Shown here: positions 54,359-61,452 of the stretch, piece after piece
How positions within the stretch are numbered: position 1 is the first letter of the stretch
Layout of the letters: every line of letters starts with the position of its first letter
Assembly (NCBI GenBank): GCA_946624935.1
Contig: CAMOSN010000001.1
Span: 46,887-110,886, forward strand
Length of the DNA stretch: 64,000 bases
Source of the DNA: an uncultured Lachnospiraceae bacterium
GTDB taxonomy: Bacteria > Bacillota > Clostridia > Lachnospirales > Lachnospiraceae
Direction: 5' to 3'
Translations under genes and position numbers: made by a program
Notes under the pieces: generated by a model
Told to the model about the DNA's origin: nothing
Seen by the model: only the letters and a program-made list of their open reading frames with translations
Database searches by the model: none

Positions 54359-55183
54359 TTATTCGACGACTCCGCCTTCGACGACCAGTGATTCAGGATC
54401 CGCAGCATCCCCGTAGACCGGAGCAAGTGTTTCCTCATAATCCGCATGGAAGAAATTCTCCTCTCCAAGCGCGACGATCTCTTCATTGATCCAGTCAAGC
54501 AGCGTCTCGTTTCCAGGAGCCACCGCGGGAGCGATCGTATCCAGATCACCCAGTGAGTCGATCCCTACCGTGAAGCCCGGATTGACCTGCGCCCATGCCA
54601 GCACTTCTGTGTTGTCTGTTGAGAATGCATCTCCACGTCCGTCCAGCAGCGCATTGTAAGCCTCAGCATAAGCGTCATATTTCTGAAGTTCAACATCGGG
54701 ATACTGTTCCGTAAAGTAGGTTTCCGCGGTGGTCCCCTTTACAATGATCAGGGTCTTTCCTTCCAGATCCTCCACGCTGCTGATTACGGCACTGTCCGGC
54801 GAGACGACCCCCAGCGCGACCTTCATATACGGGAGCGCGAAATCGACCTGCTCTGCCCTCTCCGGAGTAACCGTGAAGTTCGCCAGTACAATATCGACCT
54901 TGCCGGTTGCCGCATACTCCACCCGGCTGGCCGGATCGAGCGATGTGTACTCCACCTCGGTACCAAGATCCTTCGCAAGGCGCTCCGCGAAATACACATC
55001 GTAGCCCTGATAATCTCCGTTTTCATCCACATATCCGAAAGGTGCCTTGTCACTGAATACGCCGATCCGTATCACACCACTCTCCACGATTTCATCCAGT
55101 GTACGGTAAGGAACATCCTCCGCCATCACGGAAAAAGATGCAAAAGCCGTCAGTGCAGCAGCCATAATCATTGTTCTTTTCAT
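54359..55183 (-). CDS. Polar amino acid ABC transporter, substrate-binding protein
   Basis: 274 residues. Signal peptide MKRTMIMAAALTAFASFSVMA with a probable VMA-E cleavage and no lipobox cysteine. Type II periplasmic-binding fold of the SBP_bac_3 family: VIRIGVFSDKAPFGYVDENGDYQGYDVYFAERLAKDLG, then LANFTVTPERAEQVDFALPY and GRGDAFSTDNTEVLAWA. The NFTVTPERAEQ motif is diagnostic of the amino acid class. It has its own perfect-spacing promoter, and the ATPase and permeases lie upstream on the same strand, so it is expressed separately and likely in excess. Substrate is a polar amino acid or cystine, the latter plausible beside metY; unproven. Confidence 0.9.
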   Translation of the reverse strand: MKRTMIMAAALTAFASFSVMAEDVPYRTLDEIVESGVIRIGVFSDKAPFGYVDENGDYQGYDVYFAERLAKDLGTEVEYTSLDPASRVEYAATGKVDIVLANFTVTPERAEQVDFALPYMKVALGVVSPDSAVISSVEDLEGKTLIIVKGTTAETYFTEQYPDVELQKYDAYAEAYNALLDGRGDAFSTDNTEVLAWAQVNPGFTVGIDSLGDLDTIAPAVAPGNETLLDWINEEIVALGEENFFHADYEETLAPVYGDAADPESLVVEGGVVE

Positions 55184-55262
55184 AATATAACCTCCTTGAA
55201 AAGATTGGTCGGAAATCAGTATTTATACTATTCATACTTATCCGCTATGTTTTATAGGCTGC

Positions 55263-55291
55263 AGTATATCACTTTATCGCGTGGCTGTCAA
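55263..55291 (-). promoter_or_regulatory. Promoter of the amino acid binding protein gene
   Basis: TTGACA (55291-55286) and TATACT (55268-55263), 17-bp spacing, minus strand, 80 bp before the start codon. Very similar to the promoter at 57484-57512. Confidence 0.88.
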
Positions 55292-55349
55292 CAACTTTTT
55301 TCATATTTCGCATACTTGATTAGTATGTTATTGGGTGCTGCAGAACGGA

Positions 55350-56126
55350 TCATGTGCTCTGTTTCTCAGCATGATTTTGCCTCTCCTTGTGAAATTCAAA
55401 GGTCTGAAGGAATGCCTTCGCCCTGTCTGAGGAAGGGTGTGTGAAGAAGGTTTCCGGGTCCGACTCCTCTACGATGCGGCCGCCTTCGAGAAATACAACT
55501 CTGTCCGCCACGGCCCGGGCAAACTGCATCTCATGGGTGACGATCACCATGGTCATCCCTTCATTGGCCAGTTCCAGAATCACATCCAGCACTTCCCGCA
55601 CCATCTCCGGATCCAGGGCTGCTGTTACCTCGTCGAACAGCATGATCTCCGGGTGCATGCATAAGGCACGTACAATAGCCACGCGCTGCTTCTGTCCTCC
55701 CGAGAGCTGCCTCGGATAGGCATTTTCCTTTCCGGACAGACCGACTCTTTTCAAAAGCGTACAGGCTTCCTCCTGCACCTGGGACTGACTGCGTTTCTGT
55801 ACATGTAACGGAGCCAGTGTGATATTTTCCAGAATCGTCTTATGTGGAAACAATTCATAGCTTTGGAATACCATTCCGATTTTCTGCCGAATCAGCGTGA
55901 TGTTTTTTGCATTTTTCTCTACACGCATACCCTCCAGTAGAATCTGTCCGCCCTGTATGCTTTCCAGTGCGTTCATGCAGCGAAGAAGTGTACTTTTTCC
56001 GCACCCTGAAGGACCCAGCACAACCACGACTTCTCCTTTGCGGATCTGCAGATTCAATCCGTTCAGGATCGTCTCCCCATCATATTTCTTAACCAGATCC
56101 ACAATTTCAAGAATATTCTGCCCCAT
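55350..56126 (-). CDS. Polar amino acid ABC transporter, ATP-binding protein
   Basis: 258 residues. Walker [21 protein letters not shown] at about 35, Q-loop [24 protein letters not shown], signature [15 protein letters not shown], Walker [18 protein letters not shown]-loop [23 protein letters not shown]. GlnQ/HisP class. Starts 3 bp after the second permease gene ends. Pairs with the two permeases to import a polar amino acid. Confidence 0.93.
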   Translation of the reverse strand: MGQNILEIVDLVKKYDGETILNGLNLQIRKGEVVVVLGPSGCGKSTLLRCMNALESIQGGQILLEGMRVEKNAKNITLIRQKIGMVFQSYELFPHKTILENITLAPLHVQKRSQSQVQEEACTLLKRVGLSGKENAYPRQLSGGQKQRVAIVRALCMHPEIMLFDEVTAALDPEMVREVLDVILELANEGMTMVIVTHEMQFARAVADRVVFLEGGRIVEESDPETFFTHPSSDRAKAFLQTFEFHKERQNHAEKQST

Positions 56127-56129
56127 CGA

Positions 56130-56804
56130 TCAGTTCCACTTCCTTTCAAGCCACTTTGCAAACCTGGAAATCGGCCAGCATGTGAAAAAATACAACAGAA
56201 AAATGACTCCATAGATCCAGAGTGCCGCAGTCGGATACTCAAACCGGTTGGCGTCAATGATCTGCTGTCCCACCTTCATCATCTCTACAATGCCGATCAG
56301 CACGACCAGCGACGTTGTTTTGATCATTCTGGTCACAAGATTGATCGTGAGCGGGATCAGGCGCCGCAGGGTCTGAGGGATAATGATGAAGCGATACGTC
56401 TGAAGGGTATCGAAGCCCAGAGCCTGCGCGCTTTCATACTGCTGCTTCGGGATACTGATCAGCGCTCCGCGGACCAGATCTCCCATCTCTGCCGTTCCCC
56501 AGAGTGTAAACACCAGGACCGCTGAAAGTTCATTGGAAAGATTCCATCCAAATGCCCTTGTCGCACCGAAGAAGACGATGAACAACAGCACCAGCTGAGG
56601 CATGATCCGGATAAAGTCGAGATAGATACGTCCGATCACTTTTGTCACCGGATTGCGGATATTCAAAAACAATCCGAATAAAATGCCCAGGGGGACGGAC
56701 AATCCTGCAGCAAGCAGGCTGATGCGGACAGTCACCCACAGGCCTCCGAGTAGGCGGATGAAGTTGCTTCCGCGAAACAGTATGCTAATTCCCAAATCCT
56801 GCAT
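56130..56804 (-). CDS. Polar amino acid ABC transporter permease
   Basis: 224 residues with about five helices, His/Glu/Gln/Arg/opine (HEQRo) type: LLGGLWVTVRISLLAAGLSVPLG at the start and the EAA loop SIPKQQYESAQALGFDTLQTYRFIIIPQTLRRLIP at about 125. The last helix WIYGVIFLLYFFTCWPIS precedes a basic tail. The ATG at 56804 follows AGGAGG and lies inside the 3' end of the first permease gene (20-bp overlap), so translation is coupled. Confidence 0.92.
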   Translation of the reverse strand: MQDLGISILFRGSNFIRLLGGLWVTVRISLLAAGLSVPLGILFGLFLNIRNPVTKVIGRIYLDFIRIMPQLVLLFIVFFGATRAFGWNLSNELSAVLVFTLWGTAEMGDLVRGALISIPKQQYESAQALGFDTLQTYRFIIIPQTLRRLIPLTINLVTRMIKTTSLVVLIGIVEMMKVGQQIIDANRFEYPTAALWIYGVIFLLYFFTCWPISRFAKWLERKWN

Positions 56805-57444
56805 AGCGGAGCCTCCTTTCCAGAACCGATCCCAGGAGCGATACCGGCAGTAGAATCACCAGATATGCAATGACAAGCATGAGCAGAGCCTCACCGGTCT
56901 GGTAATACAGACCGATCAGATCCTTTGCAACATACATCAGATCCGCGAGTGCAATTCCCGAAAAAACAGAGGTCTCCTTCAGCAGAAACACAACATTTGC
57001 AATGACGGACGGGACAGCCGTAGCCAGTGCCTGTGGGAAGATCACATACCGGAAGACCTGAACACTGTTCATCCCAAGACTCATGGCCGATTCATATTGG
57101 ATCTTCTCCACTGCCTCAAGGCTGCTCCGGAATGCTTCGGTCATATAGCTTCCGCCCAGAAAGGTGAGACCGATCACTCCGCACATCTGACCCGAGAGAC
57201 GGATTCCGATTTTCGGAAGACCAAAATATAAAAAGAACAGCTGTACCAGCAAAGGAGTATTGCGGCTCAGTTCCACATAAGCCGAAACAATTCCTTTCAG
57301 TACCGGCACCCGATTATACAACACGCCGCTGCAAATAATTCCCACGGCAACGGAGAGCAGAATGCCGGTTGTACCGATCCGCAGGGTAAGAAGCGCAGCT
57401 TCCACATACATTGGTGCATATGTGCGCATAAAAACCCAGTCCAA
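56785..57444 (-). CDS. Polar amino acid ABC transporter permease (TTG start)
   Basis: 219 residues of the HEQRo permease family: YVEAALLTLRIGTTGILLSVAVGIICSGVLY, then ELSRNTPLLVQLFFLYFGLP and the EAA loop SLEAVEKIQYESAMSLGMNSVQVFRYVIFPQAL. The start is most likely TTG at 57444 (AAGGTG 6 bp upstream), because a consensus promoter at 57512-57484 lies inside the longer open frame and the expected RNA start is near 57477. ATG at 57429 is the other option. First gene of permease-permease-ATPase. Confidence 0.88.
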   Translation of the reverse strand: MDWVFMRTYAPMYVEAALLTLRIGTTGILLSVAVGIICSGVLYNRVPVLKGIVSAYVELSRNTPLLVQLFFLYFGLPKIGIRLSGQMCGVIGLTFLGGSYMTEAFRSSLEAVEKIQYESAMSLGMNSVQVFRYVIFPQALATAVPSVIANVVFLLKETSVFSGIALADLMYVAKDLIGLYYQTGEALLMLVIAYLVILLPVSLLGSVLERRLRYAGFGN

Positions 57445-57483
57445 CGTATCACCTTCTTCCCATATATGTATTATATGTTTCGG

Positions 57484-57512
57484 AGTATAGCATGCATAAA
57501 CCACGCTGTCAA
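57484..57512 (-). promoter_or_regulatory. Promoter of the amino acid ABC permease operon
   Basis: TTGACA (57512-57507) and TATACT (57489-57484), 17-bp spacing, minus strand. The remaining gap 57513-57816 holds palindromes, a terminator and a 27-bp tandem repeat, and no gene. Confidence 0.88.
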
Positions 57513-57562
57513 TCATATAAAAATGCAAATCAAATCACATGTTCAGGGACAGCCGGACTTTG

Positions 57563-57606
57563 ACGCGCGAGCGGGAGCACGAAGTGCTCTTCCTCTTCGC
57601 GAGCTG
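57563..57606. repeat. GC-rich imperfect palindrome
   Basis: GAGCAC-GAA-GTGCTC (57575-57589) forms the tip of a longer imperfect stem with GCGCGA (57565-57570) and TCGCGA (57597-57602). It looks like a dispersed REP-type unit, but no second copy was seen in this window. Confidence 0.45.
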
Positions 57607-57625
57607 CGCATCCTGCACGGAGTGC

Positions 57626-57669
57626 TTTTGTCTCATAGGAAATTCGTCGCAATTTCTTATGAGACAAAA
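57626..57669. repeat. 19-bp inverted repeat with TTTTGTCTCAT arms
   Basis: TTTTGTCTCATAGGAAATT (57626-57644) and AATTTCTTATGAGACAAAA (57651-57669) pair with a single mismatch around CGTCGC. Probably a mobile or repeated palindrome unit, directly adjoining the terminator at 57666. Confidence 0.6.
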
Positions 57670-57700
57670 AGCCATGGGATAAAGGGTCCCATGGCTTTTT
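57666..57700. terminator. Bidirectional terminator after the ribF/DUF3592 genes
   Basis: AAAAAGCCATGGGA (57666-57679) and TCCCATGGCTTTTT (57687-57700) form a perfect 14-bp stem with A and T tails on both sides. It probably ends transcripts coming from the infB cluster on the minus strand. Confidence 0.92.
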
Positions 57701-57748
57701 ACAAACATAAAAACGATCGTTCGTGTTTCCGTTTATTCATTTCTTTTG

Positions 57749-57829
57749 TATAAATAAGGCGCTTATGCTCTGGTGTATAAACAAGGCGCACAGGCTCTTC
57801 CTTATAAACAGTGCGTTCATGCTCTGGAG
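57749..57829 (-). repeat. 27-bp tandem repeat (3 units) over the DUF3592-like gene stop codon
   Basis: Units begin at 57749, 57776 and 57803, each with TATAAAYAAGGCG (last one CAGTGCG) and a GCTCTGG or GCTCTTC segment. The unit at 57803 includes the last codons and the TGA (57819-57817) of the gene. Confidence 0.72.
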
Positions 57830-58242
57830 GCAAAACGGATGAAGCTTACCACGCCGAGCAGAAGGAACGCGATTCCCGCGGTCTGCAATATCTGCGGCAG
57901 AACCAGCCGGACGGAATTCTCTACAATACAGTATTTCTCCGGATCAGCAGGCTCATACAGGATGTTCAGCTCCTTGCCGACCTCCCATCTGGCCGGATAA
58001 GCGCCGGACGGATACACGACCTTGTAGAGCATACCCTCCGCATAGTATTCCAGGACCGGATAATACCGGCTCCGGTAACGTCCGTCCCCGTCGCGCCGCA
58101 CAAGCTCCACGACCCTGGCCGTTGCATGACCTTCATAGATTTCTTTTTCCCGGTCAACGGCCTTCAGAATCACACCCGCCACCAGCATCACAAGTCCAAG
58201 TACGATCAGCCACACACTGGCTGTCCATAATCCCGTGTTCAC
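57817..58242 (-). CDS. DUF3592-like membrane protein
   Basis: 141 residues with two hydrophobic helices (LWTASVWLIVLGLVMLVAGVIL near the start and LVLPQILQTAGIAFLLLGVVSFI at the end) enclosing an extracytosolic beta-type domain (ARVVELVRRDGDGRYRSRYYPVLEYYAEGMLYKV, then YPARWEVGKELNILYEPADPEKY). This is the layout of DUF3592 proteins, whose function is unknown. The start is most likely GTG at 58242 with GGAAGG upstream. It overlaps the end of ribF by 89 bp in another frame, which is unusually long. Its stop lies in a 27-bp tandem repeat. Confidence 0.68.
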   Translation of the reverse strand: MNTGLWTASVWLIVLGLVMLVAGVILKAVDREKEIYEGHATARVVELVRRDGDGRYRSRYYPVLEYYAEGMLYKVVYPSGAYPARWEVGKELNILYEPADPEKYCIVENSVRLVLPQILQTAGIAFLLLGVVSFIRFASRA

Positions 58243-59128
58243 CAAAATACTTCCTTCCCGCTGCAATATCCCGATTCATCTGCTCCTGCAGCTCCTGCAC
58301 GGATGCAAATGTATGCTCGGGACGAACGCTTTCCAGCAGACGTGTGCATACCTCTTTTCCGTAAAGATCCCTGTCAAAATCAAGCAGGTGTGTCTCCACA
58401 CGAACCTGTTTCTCTCCAAGTGTCGGATTGTTTCCGACATTTGAGATTCCGCACACCCTGCGATGATCGATCTGTGTGACGGAAAAATACACTCCGGAGG
58501 GCGGAAGCAGCTTCTTTTCATCCGGCACCAGATTGATCGTCGGAATGCCGAGCCCGGTTCCAAGATGCTTTCCGTGCATCACCCTGCCATACACCGGAAA
58601 AGGATCGCCGAGCATTTCATTGACTGCCTTCATATTGCCCTTTTCAAGCTCCTCCCGGATGTAGGTACTGCTGATTTCCCGGCCGTGGTAGGATGCCTTG
58701 TCAATGATAAAGGTTTCAAACCCGTGGGCCCTGCCGTATTCCCTCAGAAAGGCTGCATCTCCCTTCCGCTGGTATCCGAAACGATAGTCCGTCCCAACGG
58801 CAACATAGCCTGCATGCAGCCGCTTCAGAAGGATCTCCTCGATGAATGTCTCGGGACTCATTTTCATAAACTCCGGAAGAAACGGGCACTGGATCAGTGC
58901 CTGAACGCCCAGGCCTTCGATTGCCTGCTTCTGTTCCGCCAGAGTCATCAGCATCGGTCCTTTTCCCGCAGCGATCGCAAAGGCTGTGCTGATGCAGCCC
59001 TCCTTTTCCATCTGACGGATCCGGTTCATGAGAAGACGATGTCCCTGATGCACACCGTCAAATTTGCCGAGTGTAACAGCCGAAGGCCCTGCAAGCGCAA
59101 AATCATTTGTTTCATGAAAATAGATCAT
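58154..59128 (-). CDS. ribF: Bifunctional riboflavin kinase / FAD synthetase
   Basis: Converts riboflavin to FMN and FAD. 324 residues: adenylyltransferase domain with ALAGPSAVTLGKFDGVHQGHRLLM at about 12-35 and GYVAVGTDYRFGYQRKGD; then STYIREELEKGNM; riboflavin kinase domain with GRVMHGKHLGTGLGIPTINLVPDEKKLLPPSGVYF at about 178 and VRVETHLLDFDRDLYGKEV. The expected family end is near RKYFGE; here the frame continues about 25 more residues and overlaps the next gene, suggesting a lost original stop. ATG overlaps the truB stop by 4 bp. Confidence 0.93.
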   Translation of the reverse strand: MIYFHETNDFALAGPSAVTLGKFDGVHQGHRLLMNRIRQMEKEGCISTAFAIAAGKGPMLMTLAEQKQAIEGLGVQALIQCPFLPEFMKMSPETFIEEILLKRLHAGYVAVGTDYRFGYQRKGDAAFLREYGRAHGFETFIIDKASYHGREISSTYIREELEKGNMKAVNEMLGDPFPVYGRVMHGKHLGTGLGIPTINLVPDEKKLLPPSGVYFSVTQIDHRRVCGISNVGNNPTLGEKQVRVETHLLDFDRDLYGKEVCTRLLESVRPEHTFASVQELQEQMNRDIAAGRKYFGEHGIMDSQCVADRTWTCDAGGGCDSEGR

Positions 59129-60021
59129 ATAAACATCTTCTCCGGACGGTATAGTCCTCTCTTATCCCATTTATATAAACCCACAAAAGAGCCGCTTTCA
59201 TCATAAAAACGAAGGAATTCGGGCCAGCCCCGGTCTTTTTCCTCCAGCAGGATCTGCCGCCTGCGGAATGGATTGCCGTTCGTCAGTTTGATCTGGTCCT
59301 CTGTGCCCACGCCGGCCTTCGGTGCATCCGGAAAAAAATAATCCGGAGGAATGATCCGCTGTGCAAGAGTGCCCTGTGCATGCAGTCCGGCAGCCTCCTC
59401 CAGCGTGATCGAATCCTCCAGGGAGAACTCCTTTACACGTGTGCGCACAAGATGCTTCATACACGCTCCGCAACCGAGCTCTTCACCAATGTCATTACAC
59501 AGTGTGCGGATATAGGTTCCCCGTGAGCAGGTGACCAGCATGACGACCTCCGGCAGAGCGACCTCCTCCACCACGATCTCCTCGATCGTGACCTCCTTGC
59601 TGGGCCGCTCGATCTCGATCCCCTTCCGGGCAAACTGATAAAGCTTTTTTCCCTGATGCTTCACCGCGGAGTACATCGGGGGCATCTGCGTGATCGTTCC
59701 GACATAGTGTGAGATCACTTCTTTGACCTCGTCCGGGCTGCACTGTACTTCCCGTTCGGCAAGGACCGTGCCTGTGGTGTCCTGTGTATCGGTCGACATA
59801 CCCAGCAGCATCACAGCACGATACTGCTTTGTTCCCTCTCCGAGAAGCTCGCACAGCCTTGTGGCGCTGCCCAGACAAACCGGGAGCACGCCCTCCGCCG
59901 CGGGATCAAGCGTACCGGTGTGACCGATTTTTTTCTGCTCCGTGATCTTGCGCATGTGATAGACCACATCATGACTGGTCATCCCGCAAGGTTTATAAAT
60001 ATTGATAATTCCTGTGTACAT
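59125..60021 (-). CDS. truB: tRNA pseudouridine(55) synthase TruB
   Basis: Isomerises U55 in the tRNA T-loop. 298 residues starting MYTGIINIYKPCGMTSHDVVYHMRKI, catalytic Asp in GHTGTLDPAAEGVLPVCLG at about 40, and CSRGTYIRTLCNDIGEELGCGACMKHLVRTRVKEFSLEDSI at about 180. ATG at 60021 is chosen because the 17 codons upstream overlap the preceding gene and are not conserved. Stop overlaps ribF start (ATGA). Member of infB-rbfA-nrnA-truB-ribF. Confidence 0.94.
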   Translation of the reverse strand: MYTGIINIYKPCGMTSHDVVYHMRKITEQKKIGHTGTLDPAAEGVLPVCLGSATRLCELLGEGTKQYRAVMLLGMSTDTQDTTGTVLAEREVQCSPDEVKEVISHYVGTITQMPPMYSAVKHQGKKLYQFARKGIEIERPSKEVTIEEIVVEEVALPEVVMLVTCSRGTYIRTLCNDIGEELGCGACMKHLVRTRVKEFSLEDSITLEEAAGLHAQGTLAQRIIPPDYFFPDAPKAGVGTEDQIKLTNGNPFRRRQILLEEKDRGWPEFLRFYDESGSFVGLYKWDKRGLYRPEKMFI

Positions 60022-60050
60022 TCTTCTATGATTAAGCCTTTTCCCGCTGT

Positions 60051-61016
60051 TTACAGCTGCACTGCGATCCACTCCGTGAGATTGTTGATCACATCGTGCA
60101 CGCTTCCCTGCATCTCGCAGCCCGACGCCAGTTTATGTCCGCCTCCGCCAAACCGCGAAGCCACTGCATTGACATTCACCCTGCCGGCGGAGCGCAGGCT
60201 CACCTTAAACTGTGATGGCGCTGTTTCATAAAGGAAAATCGCCACTTCGACCCCTTCCACACTGCGAAGCTCGGACACGATCCCATCCAGATCGGCCGGC
60301 TCCACACAGAAGAAATCCATCTCCTTTCTGCGGATCGCCGAGAAAATGACCTTCCCATCCAGCATACGCACACTCTCAAGCAGTGCCCGACCCATGATCT
60401 GCTTCTGATAATAGGTCTTTTCATAATAGGTTTTCGCTACAATGTGCGGATAATCGATCCCCTGATCCATCAGTTCTCCGGCAATGCGCATCGTGCGGCT
60501 GGAGGTACAGCTGTACTGGAAGATACCCGTATCGTGGGCGATTCCCATATACAGTGCCTCGCAGGAGGCGAAGGGCAGATTGCCTGTGCCGATCAGAAGG
60601 CATACCAGCTCACTGGCCGAGCTTGCCTCCGATTCAATATAATCAAGATCGGTAAACGGCCCGTTGGAAATGTGATGGTCGATGCATACCGTTTTTTTGG
60701 CATTTTCCAGAAGTCCGGCGTGTCTGCCGAGCCGGGAAGCCACATTGCAGTCCAGTGCAAATACCACATCAAAGGCCTGATCAGAGGGCTCTGTGTGAAT
60801 GGAGGATGCCCCTTTCAGAAACAGAAAGCGTTCCGGGATCGGTTCCAGAAAGACCTCCGCTTTCAGCGACGGAAACAGATGCTCAAGAGCATTTTTCAGG
60901 CCCAGGCATGCACCGACACAGTCCCCGTCGGGACGTACATGGCCGGTAATGGCCACAGCCTTTGCGTCCTGCAGCAGCTCATTCAGGCAGATCTTCTCCT
61001 GTATGTCCACTTTCAT
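60051..61016 (-). CDS. nrnA: DHH family nanoRNase / pAp phosphatase
   Basis: Bifunctional oligoribonuclease and 3'-phosphoadenosine-5'-phosphate phosphatase. 321 residues: VAITGHVRPDGDCVGACLGLKNAL (His-x-x-x-Asp-x-Asp) at about 21, VFALDCNVASRLGR, the DHH motif in KKTVCIDHHISNGPF at about 115, and the DHHA1 end RFGGGGHKLASGC at about 288. Start ATG at 61016 follows AAAGGAGG and lies 38 bp inside the 3' end of rbfA; the overlap looks genuine. Confidence 0.93.
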   Translation of the reverse strand: MKVDIQEKICLNELLQDAKAVAITGHVRPDGDCVGACLGLKNALEHLFPSLKAEVFLEPIPERFLFLKGASSIHTEPSDQAFDVVFALDCNVASRLGRHAGLLENAKKTVCIDHHISNGPFTDLDYIESEASSASELVCLLIGTGNLPFASCEALYMGIAHDTGIFQYSCTSSRTMRIAGELMDQGIDYPHIVAKTYYEKTYYQKQIMGRALLESVRMLDGKVIFSAIRRKEMDFFCVEPADLDGIVSELRSVEGVEVAIFLYETAPSQFKVSLRSAGRVNVNAVASRFGGGGHKLASGCEMQGSVHDVINNLTEWIAVQL

Positions 61017-61368
61017 CCGCCTCCTTTACTTCATCGATTTTCTTTGACATCCGGATCCCGTAGGCGATGGACTGATCCGGAATAAAACGGATCTGCGGCG
61101 TGTTGCGCAGATTGACGCCGGAGGCCAGCTCCCGTCGGATAAACCCTTCCGCGCTTTTGAGTCCTTCGATCGTCTTCGCAAGCGCTTCATCGTCTCCAAG
61201 GACACTGATATAGGCCTTGCAGGTCTTCAGATCCGGAGCCACCTCCACCGCAGTGACCGAGGTCATCGGATGGATCCGCGGATCCTTGATCGAGCCCCGG
61301 ATGATCTCGGAAAGCTCCCGGCGGACCTCCCCGTTGATCCTGGTGTTTTTAATACTGTTCTTTCTCAT
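60979..61368 (-). CDS. rbfA: Ribosome-binding factor A
   Basis: Assists late 30S maturation. 129 residues: KNSIKNTRINGEVRRELSEIIRGSIKDPRIHPMTSVTAVEVAPDLKTCKAYISVLGD is the KH-like RbfA fold, followed by LRNTPQIRFIPDQSIAYGIRMSKKIDE. The last 15 residues overlap the start of nrnA. Lies 84 bp after infB in the conserved cluster. Confidence 0.95.
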   Translation of the reverse strand: MRKNSIKNTRINGEVRRELSEIIRGSIKDPRIHPMTSVTAVEVAPDLKTCKAYISVLGDDEALAKTIEGLKSAEGFIRRELASGVNLRNTPQIRFIPDQSIAYGIRMSKKIDEVKEADESGHTGEDLPE

Positions 61369-61452
61369 TCGTTTTATCTTTCCATGACAATGTCTGTCAC
61401 CGTCCGACAGGAGCGTTTTCCAGCCGGTTAGTGACAGACAGTCGCTTTGATC

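Noticed and set aside
54256..54549. Arg-rich 97-codon frame near the amino acid binding protein
   Set aside because: Overlaps the end of the binding protein gene in another frame; its Arg-rich tail comes from a GGCGCA short repeat.
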